Positions 26,054-34,726 of a stretch of DNA of 64,000 nucleotides are shown piece after piece. The notes below the pieces were generated by a model, which was given only the letters and a program-made list of their open reading frames with translations, made no database searches and had not been told where the DNA came from. Source of the DNA: Gammaproteobacteria bacterium (lineage in GTDB: Bacteria; Pseudomonadota; Gammaproteobacteria; Steroidobacterales; Steroidobacteraceae); assembly GCA_947469285.1 (NCBI GenBank), contig CANIOW010000010.1:37189-101188 (forward strand), read 5' to 3'. The stretch's first letter is position 1. Every line of letters begins with the position of its first letter. The position numbers and the translations under genes were made by a program.

Positions 26054-27746
26054 AGCGTTGTCAGCCAGTTCGCTCCTGCCGGCGCTTGAACCGCCAGCCA
26101 GTCCGCTCGCGCCAGCCATCGCCGATGGGCGCAATCTGTTTTGCGACACCCGGATGGCTGTGCCTCCTGTGCCCGCTGTGCGGGCGGCGGCACGTCATTT
26201 GTGGCTGGCGGTGCATCTGCCGCAGTTGGCGTTGGAATGCCTGCCGCGGCCATTGCCGGCAGCAGCGTCGCGGTCTACTCCGCTTCCACAAGTCGTGGTG
26301 TCCGGCGAGGGTGCGCAGTGCGAAGTGGTGGCGGTGGATACCGCAGCACTTGGCTTGGGGATACGCCAAGGTCATGGTCTGAACGCGGCATATGCGCTGT
26401 GCCCTTTACTGGAGGTACTGCCACGCGACCTGGATCGTGAGCTGCAAATGTTGCAAACGCTCGCCCGTCTGGCCACGCAGTACACGCCTTGGGTCAGCCT
26501 CGAGCCCCCCGACGGGCTCTTGCTCGAGGTGCGCGGCAGCCTACGCTTGCTCGGGGGGACGCGTGCCTTACTGGCCCGATGGCGTCAGGACCTGGCTCAG
26601 CAAGGCCTCACGGCCGCTCTGGCGCTCACCCCCACGCCTTGGTCAGCGTTATGGGCTGCGCGTGCGGCCACGCCGGGTGCTGCCGTCCGTGTGATCACGG
26701 AATGGGGAGCGCTGGCAGCTGCCTTGTCCGGGCTGCCACTGGCGGTCACCCGCTGGCCTGAAAGCCTGCGCGATCGGCTGGCGGAGGCCGGTGCGCGTCA
26801 GGTCGGGGATATCTTGCGTTTGCCGCGCGATGGTCTGGCGCGTCGTTATGGGCCTGCCATGGCACAGATGCTCGAACAGGCGCTGGGTCAACGGCCCACA
26901 CCGCGAGCGCGCACCGTGTTGCCGGAGCGCTTTGTTACTACCTTCGAGCTGGAAGCGGAAGCCACGGACGTGGCACATCTGCAGCCAGCGGTGGACCACG
27001 TGTTGCACGCATTGGAAACCTTTTTGCGTGTACGTACCGCAGGTGTGCATGGTGTGGTGCTGCAATTGCGTCATCGCCCTGGTCCGCAGGAATCGGTGAG
27101 CCCTGCGCTGACGACTCTTGCGCTGAGCCTCGTCGCTCCCGGTGCTTCTGCAATGCGTCTGGGGGCCTTGCTGCGTGAACGACTAGAACGGCTGGTGCTG
27201 GTGGCGCCGGTGCGTGCCCTACGGCTGCGCTCGGGTGTGGTGGTGCCACTGCCTGCCGCCACTGACGCAGTGCCTGGAACGAGCAACCTGACGGAGGTTG
27301 GGGCCGCAGCGGCCTTGCTCGATCGTCTGCGTGCCCGTCTTGGTGCGGGCGCGGTGCAAGGTGTGTGCCTGGTGCCTGAACATCGTCCGGAGGCTGCCTG
27401 GCGTCGCGCGGTGCCCACCGTGCGCGCCACGCCGTCTATGCGTGCTGCCAAGGCTAGCAACAGCAGACGGAGCAGTGGTATGGCACAGACCACGACGCCC
27501 ATGCGTCCATTGTGGCTGTTGCCTGTGCCAGAGCGTCTGCGTGTATGCCACGGGCAGCCGTGGCATGCAGGCCTGCTAACCGCTGAACAGGGTCCGGAGC
27601 GTATCGAAAGTGGCTGGTGGGATGGCGCTGAAGTGCAGCGCGACTACTACGTGGTGCGTCAGGAGGATGGGGTTCGGCTGTGGATTTTTCGCGAACGTGG
27701 CGAGGTGGCACCAGGGAGCTGGTGGCTGCATGGCGTGTTCGGTTGA
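26034..27746 (+). CDS. imuB: Y-family polymerase-like protein ImuB
   Basis: 570-aa Y-family homologue that acts as a hub linking DnaE2, ImuA and the beta clamp, not as a polymerase. The catalytic first motif reads LWLAVHLPQLALE, lacking the Asp of active Y-family enzymes, and LSGLPLAVTRWPESLRDRLAEAGARQVGDILRLPRDGLARRYG gives the helix-hairpin-helix-type region. The start is uncertain: ATG 26034 (overlapping imuA) leaves about 55 residues before the first motif; ATG 26154 would leave about 15. The C-terminus YYVVRQEDGVRLWIFRE is typical of ImuB. Confidence 0.88.
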   Translation: MRSATAEALSASSLLPALEPPASPLAPAIADGRNLFCDTRMAVPPVPAVRAAARHLWLAVHLPQLALECLPRPLPAAASRSTPLPQVVVSGEGAQCEVVAVDTAALGLGIRQGHGLNAAYALCPLLEVLPRDLDRELQMLQTLARLATQYTPWVSLEPPDGLLLEVRGSLRLLGGTRALLARWRQDLAQQGLTAALALTPTPWSALWAARAATPGAAVRVITEWGALAAALSGLPLAVTRWPESLRDRLAEAGARQVGDILRLPRDGLARRYGPAMAQMLEQALGQRPTPRARTVLPERFVTTFELEAEATDVAHLQPAVDHVLHALETFLRVRTAGVHGVVLQLRHRPGPQESVSPALTTLALSLVAPGASAMRLGALLRERLERLVLVAPVRALRLRSGVVVPLPAATDAVPGTSNLTEVGAAAALLDRLRARLGAGAVQGVCLVPEHRPEAAWRRAVPTVRATPSMRAAKASNSRRSSGMAQTTTPMRPLWLLPVPERLRVCHGQPWHAGLLTAEQGPERIESGWWDGAEVQRDYYVVRQEDGVRLWIFRERGEVAPGSWWLHGVFG

Positions 27747-27747
27747 C

Positions 27748-30700
27748 ATGCCCTACGCAGAGCTCCATGCACTGTCTAACTTTACTTTTTTGCGCGGCGC
27801 TTCACATCCGCACGAGTTGGTGAAACAGGCGCAGATGCTCGGCTACGCCGCACTGGCACTGACCGATGAATGCTCGGTCGCCGGAGTGGTACGAGCGCAC
27901 GCGGCGGCGAAGGACTGCAAGCTGCCTTTCATTGTTGGTACCGAATTGCGTTTCGTTGAAGGGTTGCGGTGCGTGTTGTTGGCTACCAGTCGTTGTGGTT
28001 ACGGCCAGTTGTCTCGTCTCATTACCGCTGCGCGGCGTGCGGCGGCTAAGGGTGGCTACCACCTCACCTTGCAAGATCTGGAACGCCCGCTCGAGGACTG
28101 TCTGTTGCTGTGGCTGCCGGGAACGCCCGGTGCCATGGAGGAGCCGGTAGAGCACGTCCCTTTCTTACGTGAACGATTTGAGGGCCGGTTGTGGCTGGCA
28201 GTGGAGCTGCTGGGTGGTGGCAATGATCGCCAGTTGGTACGGGAGCGGGTGGCATTTGCCAACCGCCATGGGCTGCCCAGTGTGGCCACGGGCGATGTGC
28301 ATATGCACTTGCCCTCGCGACGCGCTCTACAGGACACGCTTACGGCCATCCGTCTGCGCGTGCCGTTACAGGCCGCAGGCCATGCCTTGTATCCCAACGG
28401 TGAGCGCCACTTGCGGACTTTGGCGCGGCTGGAAAAACTCTACCCCACGCCCTTGCTGCGGGCCACGCTCGAAGTGGCGGAGCGGTGCCGTTTTTCACTC
28501 GATGAGCTGCGCTATGAGTATCCGGCGGAACTGGTGCCACCGGGGCAGAGCGCCACTGGCTGGTTGCGCCATCTGACGACGGAGGGTTTGCAGCACCGTT
28601 ATCCGCAGGGAGTACCTGCCAAGGTACAGACACAGGTCGAACACGAGCTGGGGCTCATTGAAGAGCTGCGTTACGAGCCGTATTTTTTGACGGTGCAAGA
28701 TCTGGTGGCCTTTGCCCGCAGTCGCGGCATCTTATGTCAGGGCCGTGGTTCTGCCGCTAACTCCGCCGTGTGCTATGCGCTGGGGGTAACCGAAGTTGAC
28801 CCGGCCCGTTTGCAGTTGCTGGTGGAACGTTTTATCTCGCGGGAGCGCAACGAACCGCCAGACATTGACATCGATTTTGAGCATGAGCGACGTGAAGAAG
28901 TGATCCAGTATCTGTATACGAAGTACGGTCGAGATCGTGCTGCATTGGCAGCTACGGTCATCACTTACCATCCACGCAGTGCGCTGCGAGATGTTGGTAA
29001 GGTCCTTGGTTTTGATGCTCTGCAGGTGGATCGTCTGGCGCGTTCTTTACGCTGGTGGGATGTCCGTGAAGCGGATGTCGCACCAGCGCATGATGAGAAT
29101 GCCGCGCGGCTGCGCGATGAGAATGCCGCGCGGCTGCGCGAGGCGGGCTTTGAGGCGACAAATCCGCAAGTACAACGTTTGCTGAGCTTGGTGGCGGCGC
29201 TGGAGGGGTTCCCGCGACATTTATCACAGCATGTTGGCGGCTTTGTGATAGCGCGGGGCCTGCTCGAGGAGCTGGTGCCGGTGGAAAATGCCAGCATGTC
29301 GGGGCGGACCGTTATCCAGTGGGACAAGGACGATCTCGACGAACTGGGTTTGTTGAAGGTGGATGTGCTCGCGCTCGGTATGCTCACGGCCATTCGGCGC
29401 GCGCTCGACTACCTAGGTGCTTGGGAAGGACGCACGCTGACGCTGGCGGAGGTGCCGGCAGAAGACCCGGCCACTTACGCCATGATCTGTCGTGCCGATA
29501 CGGTGGGTGTGTTCCAGATTGAATCCCGCGCCCAGATGGCGATGTTGCCGCGCTTGCGGCCGCGTCATTACTACGACCTGGTGATTCAGGTGGCCATTGT
29601 TCGGCCCGGTCCTATTCAGGGGGACATGGTGCATCCCTACCTGCGCCGCCGTAATGGCGAAGAGCCGGCGACTTATCCGAGCCGCGAAGTCAAAAGCGTG
29701 CTCGAACGGACGCTGGGTGTGCCGCTGTTTCAAGAACAGGTCATGCAGGTGGCGATTGTGGCCGCCGGATTCACGCCTGGCGAGGCGGACCAGCTACGGC
29801 GCGCGATGGCGGCCTGGAAACGGCGGGGGGGGCTGGGGCCCTTTGAGGCACGGTTGCTGGAAGGTATGCGCCTACGCGGCTATGCCCCCCATTTTGCCGC
29901 ACAGCTGTTCCGGCAAATTCGTGGCTTTGGAGACTATGGGTTTCCGGAGTCGCATGCAGCCAGCTTTGCCTTGCTGGTGTATGTCTCGGCGTGGCTGAAA
30001 TGCCATGCGCCGGCGGCGTTTCTGGCCGCGCTGCTCGACAGCCAACCGATGGGGTTTTATGCGCCAGCCCAATTGGTGCGTGATGCGCGTTCACATGGCG
30101 TTGAAGTGCGGGCGGTCAATGTCCAGCACAGTGGTCAGGGGTGTGTGTTGGAGCGTGCAGCGGACGGTCAGCCAGCGGTTCGCTTGGGTCTGGATCGCGT
30201 GGCCGGACTCGGTGTTGCCGCCGGACAGCGCGTTGTGGCCGCGCGCGCCGCCGGCGTGGCCTTCAGTAGCGTGCAGGAGTTGGCGGAACGGGCGCAACTG
30301 ACACGACGTGAACTTGGCGTCTTGGCTGCCGCCGGCGCACTCGAGGGGTTGGCGGGTCATCGCCATCGTGCGGCCTGGGAGGTGGCGGGTGTGGAAGATT
30401 CACTGCCGCTGTTTCCGGAGCTGCGCATCACGGAAGCTATTCCGTTACTGCGTGCGCCCACGGCGGGTGAAAATGTGGTGGCGGATTATCGTCAGCTTGG
30501 GTTGACGTTGGGCCCGCATCCGGTGGCCTTGCTGCGGTCCGGGCTGGCCGCGGTGGCAGTACATACCGCTGAAGAAGTATTGACGCTGGCACACGGCACG
30601 CGAGTGCGGGTCGCCGGTTTGGTGCTGGTGCGGCAGCGTCCAGGGACAGCCAGTGGAGTCACTTTCGTGACGCTAGAAGATGAAACGGGCGTGACGAACT

Positions 30701-30879
30701 TGGTGGTGTGGAAACGCATTGCGGAACGGGATCGTCGGGCACTACTGAATTCGCGTTTGTTATGGGCGGAAGGCGAAGTGCAACGCGAAGGCGATGTGGT
30801 GCACGTGGTGGCGCGTCGTCTGCGTGATGAATCGTTGCGCTTGGGTGAGCTGCTTGCCCGGTCACGCGATTTTCAATAA
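27748..30879 (+). CDS. dnaE2: Error-prone DNA polymerase DnaE2 (ImuC)
   Basis: Catalytic alpha subunit of the damage-induced mutasome, 1043 aa. It has an N-terminal PHP domain (YAELHALSNFTFLRGASHPHELV), the C-family palm with PDIDIDFEHERREEVIQYLY and VDVLALGMLTAI, a helix-hairpin-helix region (FGDYGFPESHAASFALLVY) and a C-terminal OB fold (FVTLEDETGVTNLVVW). ATG 27748 lies 1 bp after the imuB stop. Residues 449-464 contain a perfect 24-bp in-frame tandem duplication (DENAARLR twice), so the gene is likely intact but locally elongated. Confidence 0.95.
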   Translation: MPYAELHALSNFTFLRGASHPHELVKQAQMLGYAALALTDECSVAGVVRAHAAAKDCKLPFIVGTELRFVEGLRCVLLATSRCGYGQLSRLITAARRAAAKGGYHLTLQDLERPLEDCLLLWLPGTPGAMEEPVEHVPFLRERFEGRLWLAVELLGGGNDRQLVRERVAFANRHGLPSVATGDVHMHLPSRRALQDTLTAIRLRVPLQAAGHALYPNGERHLRTLARLEKLYPTPLLRATLEVAERCRFSLDELRYEYPAELVPPGQSATGWLRHLTTEGLQHRYPQGVPAKVQTQVEHELGLIEELRYEPYFLTVQDLVAFARSRGILCQGRGSAANSAVCYALGVTEVDPARLQLLVERFISRERNEPPDIDIDFEHERREEVIQYLYTKYGRDRAALAATVITYHPRSALRDVGKVLGFDALQVDRLARSLRWWDVREADVAPAHDENAARLRDENAARLREAGFEATNPQVQRLLSLVAALEGFPRHLSQHVGGFVIARGLLEELVPVENASMSGRTVIQWDKDDLDELGLLKVDVLALGMLTAIRRALDYLGAWEGRTLTLAEVPAEDPATYAMICRADTVGVFQIESRAQMAMLPRLRPRHYYDLVIQVAIVRPGPIQGDMVHPYLRRRNGEEPATYPSREVKSVLERTLGVPLFQEQVMQVAIVAAGFTPGEADQLRRAMAAWKRRGGLGPFEARLLEGMRLRGYAPHFAAQLFRQIRGFGDYGFPESHAASFALLVYVSAWLKCHAPAAFLAALLDSQPMGFYAPAQLVRDARSHGVEVRAVNVQHSGQGCVLERAADGQPAVRLGLDRVAGLGVAAGQRVVAARAAGVAFSSVQELAERAQLTRRELGVLAAAGALEGLAGHRHRAAWEVAGVEDSLPLFPELRITEAIPLLRAPTAGENVVADYRQLGLTLGPHPVALLRSGLAAVAVHTAEEVLTLAHGTRVRVAGLVLVRQRPGTASGVTFVTLEDETGVTNLVVWKRIAERDRRALLNSRLLWAEGEVQREGDVVHVVARRLRDESLRLGELLARSRDFQ
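29092..29139 (+). repeat. Perfect 24-bp tandem duplication inside dnaE2
   Basis: Two identical, directly adjacent 24-nt units, each starting GATGAGAATGCC and encoding Asp-Glu-Asn-Ala-Ala-Arg-Leu-Arg. The complete absence of differences suggests a recent slippage event or strong conservation. It preserves the reading frame. Confidence 0.97.
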
Positions 30880-30893
30880 CGTGATGCCGGCGT

Positions 30894-31940
30894 TTAGCCG
30901 AGTTCCTGCCGCAGCACGGCGATGGCATGGTCGATGTCAGCGGCATTGAGGTCCAAATGCGTCACGCAGCGCAGCCGGTACAAGCCGGTAGCCAGCACGC
31001 CGGCATCCCTTAAACGGTCAATGAGGCCTACCGCACGGAGGTGGGGCACGTCGATGAACAAGATATTGCTCTGCGGCGGTTCCACCACCGTTCCTGGCAG
31101 GCCGGCTAGGCCCGCGGCCAGTCGCTTGGTGAGGGCATGGTCCTCGCTCAGGCGGACCACGTGATGGTCGAGCGCGTGGTGGGCCGCCGCAGCCAGCAGC
31201 CCGGCCTGACGTAGGCCGCCGCCGGCCATCTTGCGCCAACGGTGTGCACGGTGGATAAACTCTCGCGAGCCGCACAGGACGGAACCGATCGGCGCCCCCA
31301 GTCCTTTGGAGAAGCACACCGAGACGCTGTCAAAGCCAATACAGAGTGCGCGCGCTGTTGCGTAGGGGTCGCCGTGGAATTCCCCCCCGGGGTCGGCGGC
31401 GAGGGCGACGGCCGCATTAAATAATCTCGCCCCGTCCAGATGCGTTGTTAAGCCATGACGATGCGCCAAGACGGTTGCCGCCTGAAGGTATGCCAACGGC
31501 AATACCTTGCCACCGATGGTATTTTCCAGCGTCAGCAGGCGAGTGCGCGCGTAGTGCGCATCGTCCGGTTTGATATTGGCTTCGATATCGGCGAGCGCCA
31601 GCGAACCGTCGGGCTGGTGGGGCAGGGGTTGTGGTTGGATGGAGCCGAGTACCGCCGCACCACCACCCTCCCAGCGATAGGTGTGCGCGTACTGTCCGAC
31701 CAGATATTCATCGCCACGCTCGCAGTGTGCGAGTAGGGCGCAGAGGTTGCTTTGGGTGCCGCTGGGCATAAACAGTGCGGCCTCGTAACCCAAGCGGTCC
31801 GCTACAGCGACTTGTAGCGCATTCACGGAAGGGTCGTCACCGAACACATCGTCGCCCAACGGCGCCGCGAACATGGCGGCCCGCATGGCGGCCGTGGGAC
31901 GGGTGACGGTATCGCTGCGCAGATCCACAAGCCGGGTCAT
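30894..31940 (-). CDS. ltaE: Low-specificity L-threonine aldolase
   Basis: PLP-dependent enzyme cleaving L-threonine/allo-threonine to glycine and acetaldehyde. The 348-aa protein begins VDLRSDTVTRPTAAMRAAM, the family hallmark, has GDDVFGDDPSVNALQ, the substrate/PLP motif HLDGARLFNA and the PLP lysine in CFSKGLGAPIGSVLCG. It lies 54 bp downstream of gspF in the same direction, with no obvious terminator between. Its stop is 14 bp from that of the convergent dnaE2. Confidence 0.94.
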   Translation of the reverse strand: MTRLVDLRSDTVTRPTAAMRAAMFAAPLGDDVFGDDPSVNALQVAVADRLGYEAALFMPSGTQSNLCALLAHCERGDEYLVGQYAHTYRWEGGGAAVLGSIQPQPLPHQPDGSLALADIEANIKPDDAHYARTRLLTLENTIGGKVLPLAYLQAATVLAHRHGLTTHLDGARLFNAAVALAADPGGEFHGDPYATARALCIGFDSVSVCFSKGLGAPIGSVLCGSREFIHRAHRWRKMAGGGLRQAGLLAAAAHHALDHHVVRLSEDHALTKRLAAGLAGLPGTVVEPPQSNILFIDVPHLRAVGLIDRLRDAGVLATGLYRLRCVTHLDLNAADIDHAIAVLRQELG

Positions 31941-31994
31941 GAGGGTTCCAGTGGCTGTAAGGCTGGGGCCCGCGGGAAGCGCGGCCCACTGGCT

Positions 31995-33209
31995 TCAGCG
32001 GACGAGTGTGTTGAGTTCGAAGATCGGCAGCAGCAGCGCCAGGACGATGAACAGGACGAAACCACCCATGAACAGGATCATCACCGGACCGAGCACGCCA
32101 ACGGCGGTGGTGATGAGATCGTTCATCTCGCGTTCCTGATTCAGCGCGGCGCGCTCAAGCATGGTGCCCAGTTCGCCGCTGGTTTCGCCGCTGGCGATGA
32201 GATGCACCAGCATGGGCGGAAATAGTTTGCTGTGGCCCAAGGAGCGGGCAATGGGCGCGCCTTCACGGACACGTACGGCTGCTGCTGCCACGGCCTCGCG
32301 CATGGGCACGTTGGCCACAACTTCGCCAGCGATGCGCATGGCATCGAGCACGGGTACGGCGCTGGCGGTAAGCGTGGACAGGGTGCGTGAAAACCGCGCG
32401 GCATTGACGCCGCGCGCTACGCGGCCGATGAGCGGCAGGGTGAGCACCCAGCGATCGAATTGGCGGCGTGCCGTGGCTCCTTTGAGCCATTGACGGAAGG
32501 CCCAGGCACTGCCGACGATGCCGGCTCCCAGGGCCCACCAGTAGTCGCGCAAAAAATCGCTGAAGCCGATGAGGATGCGGGTGGGTAAGGGCAGGGTTTG
32601 GTGGCCGGTGCGGAAGACGTTGACGACCTCCGGGACCACCTTGAACATCAGCACGCTCACAATCACAAACGAGGCGCACATCAGGATGACCGGATAGACC
32701 ATCGCATTACGGACCTGTGATTCGGTGAGCTGGCGGCTTTCGGTGTATTCCGCAAGACGCTCGAGCACCGGATCCAAACGGCCGGATTGTTCGCCGGCCG
32801 CAATGGTGGCGCGGTAGATGTCCGGGAAGGCTTGTGGGAATGCGCCGAGCGCATCGGCCAGACTGCGTCCTTCCATCACCCGCGCACGCACGCCGGCCAT
32901 GATATTGCGTACTCGGGGTTTTTCGGTCTGCTGTGACACGGCGAGCAGTGCTTCCTCCAGCGGCAGACCCGCGCGTGCCAGCGTGGCCAGCTGGCGGGTC
33001 AGCAGTGCCAGGTCCGCCGCGGTGATGCCGCGACGCGTGGTGATGCCACCTTGGCGTGCGGCTTCCTTGCGTTCCACCTCGTGGACAGCGGTGGGTAACA
33101 GACCGCGTTCACGCAGCTGCTGTCGGACCTGACGTGCAGTGTCACCTTCCAGCACACCTTTCTGGGTGCGGCCAGCGGCATCGAGGGCTGAATATTCAAA
33201 TGCTGGCAT
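31995..33209 (-). CDS. gspF: Type II secretion system inner-membrane protein GspF
   Basis: Polytopic platform protein of the type II secretion machine. The 404-aa protein has two repeated GspF domains, opening with MPAFEYSALDAAGRTQKGVLEGD and including FPDIYRATIAAGEQSGRLDPVLERLAEY and its second-copy counterpart LVHLIASGETSGELGTMLERAA. Three TM segments are visible, the last at the C-terminus (VMILFMGGFVLFIVLALLLPIFELN). It follows gspE by 9 bp. gspG, which normally comes next, is missing. Confidence 0.95.
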   Translation of the reverse strand: MPAFEYSALDAAGRTQKGVLEGDTARQVRQQLRERGLLPTAVHEVERKEAARQGGITTRRGITAADLALLTRQLATLARAGLPLEEALLAVSQQTEKPRVRNIMAGVRARVMEGRSLADALGAFPQAFPDIYRATIAAGEQSGRLDPVLERLAEYTESRQLTESQVRNAMVYPVILMCASFVIVSVLMFKVVPEVVNVFRTGHQTLPLPTRILIGFSDFLRDYWWALGAGIVGSAWAFRQWLKGATARRQFDRWVLTLPLIGRVARGVNAARFSRTLSTLTASAVPVLDAMRIAGEVVANVPMREAVAAAAVRVREGAPIARSLGHSKLFPPMLVHLIASGETSGELGTMLERAALNQEREMNDLITTAVGVLGPVMILFMGGFVLFIVLALLLPIFELNTLVR

Positions 33210-33218
33210 TGGAGTGGG

Positions 33219-34718
33219 CTAGTCCTCGCGCGTGACGCGCAGGACTTCCTCGACGGTGGTAATACCGGCCAGTACTTTGTGTCGCCCATCGTCGCGGATG
33301 CCGCCGGTGAGCGTCCGTGCATGACGTTCCAGTTCCTGTTCACCGGCACCGTCATGAATGAGGGTACGCAGGTGTTCATCGACGAGCGTCAGCTCGTAGA
33401 TGCCAGTACGGCCCTTGTAACCGGCCTCAGCCCCCGGGTGGTAGAGCGTTACCGGACCACTGTCTGCCGGGACGTTGAGCAGGCGGCGTTCGTATTCACT
33501 GGCAATGTACGGCACCCGAGTAAGCGGATTGAGCGTGCGCACCAGGCGCTGGGCCACTACGCCGAGCAGGGTCGAGGACAGCAGGAACGGCTCCACACCC
33601 ATGTCGCGCAAGCGGGTGATGGCACCCACCGCCGTATTGGTGTGCAGGGTTGACAGCACCAGGTGTCCAGTCAGCGACGCCTGCACCGCAATTTGGGCGG
33701 TTTCCAGGTCACGGATTTCGCCGACCATCACCACGTCCGGATCTTGGCGGAGGATGGCGCGCAAGCCGCGGGCGAAGGTCATGTCGACTTTGGTGTTGAC
33801 CTGGGTCTGGCCAATGCCATCGATGTAATACTCGATGGGATCTTCAACGGTGAGGATGTTGCGTGAGTTGTCGTTGAGCTTCTCAAGCCCGGCATAGAGC
33901 GAGGTGGTTTTGCCGGAGCCCGTCGGGCCGGTCACCAAGATGATGCCGTAGGGCTTGTGTAGCAGTTCGTCGTATTGCGTGCGTGTAGCAGGGTGCATGC
34001 CCAGCGCGGTCAAGTCGAGGCGCCCCGCCTGCTTGTCGAGCAGTCGCAGCACCACCCGTTCACCATGGCCGGCCGGAATCGTGGAGACACGTACATCCAC
34101 CGGACGACCCGCGATGCGCAGGCTGATGCGGCCATCCTGCGGCAGGCGTTTTTCGGCAATGTCGAGCTTCGACATGACTTTGATGCGCGACACCACCAGT
34201 GGCGACAAGGCGCGGCGTGACACGAGCACCTCACGTAACACACCATCCACGCGAAACCGCACCACGAGCCGGTTTTCATACGGTTCGATGTGAATGTCTG
34301 AAGCGCCTTCTTTCACTGCCTGTGTGAGCACGGCGTTAATCAGCTTGATGATGGGCGCATCATCTTCGCTTTCCAGCAGGTCCGAAGGCTCCGGCAGTTC
34401 TTCGGCCAGCAGCGTCAGGTTGGTATCACCCTCCAGCCCTTCGGCGGCTTCCATAGCCGCTTCGGTGCCGGCTTCGTAGGCTTTTTGCAGTAACTCGTCG
34501 AAGGTCTCGGTGGGCACCCGTTCGATGCGTAGGCGCCGCCCTAGATGGCGGCGCACCTCGGCCAGACCGCGCGGGTCTGCGCCCTCGCGGCAAGTGACGA
34601 GAGCGTCTTCGCCGTCGAAGCCACGCACCAGTACCCCCTGCCGTTTGGCGAAGGCGAAGGACAGCCGTGCCTCTGGCGGTAAGCGCGGGGCAATGACGGT
34701 GTCGGGACTGGCGGCCAT
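33219..34718 (-). CDS. gspE: Type II secretion system ATPase GspE
   Basis: Cytoplasmic hexameric ATPase that powers pseudopilus assembly. The 499-aa protein has an N1E-like N-terminal domain, an NT2 domain ([23 protein letters not shown]), Walker A GPTGSGKT (264-271), Asp and His boxes, and Walker B (MVGEIRD). The C-terminal zinc module, normally two CxxC pairs, is absent: the equivalent positions read RTLNPLT (394-400) and [13 protein letters not shown] (427-439), with the second pair apparently deleted. The only Cys is residue 43. Core ATPase motifs look intact. Confidence 0.95.
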   Translation of the reverse strand: MAASPDTVIAPRLPPEARLSFAFAKRQGVLVRGFDGEDALVTCREGADPRGLAEVRRHLGRRLRIERVPTETFDELLQKAYEAGTEAAMEAAEGLEGDTNLTLLAEELPEPSDLLESEDDAPIIKLINAVLTQAVKEGASDIHIEPYENRLVVRFRVDGVLREVLVSRRALSPLVVSRIKVMSKLDIAEKRLPQDGRISLRIAGRPVDVRVSTIPAGHGERVVLRLLDKQAGRLDLTALGMHPATRTQYDELLHKPYGIILVTGPTGSGKTTSLYAGLEKLNDNSRNILTVEDPIEYYIDGIGQTQVNTKVDMTFARGLRAILRQDPDVVMVGEIRDLETAQIAVQASLTGHLVLSTLHTNTAVGAITRLRDMGVEPFLLSSTLLGVVAQRLVRTLNPLTRVPYIASEYERRLLNVPADSGPVTLYHPGAEAGYKGRTGIYELTLVDEHLRTLIHDGAGEQELERHARTLTGGIRDDGRHKVLAGITTVEEVLRVTRED

Positions 34719-34726
34719 GGCTGTGC

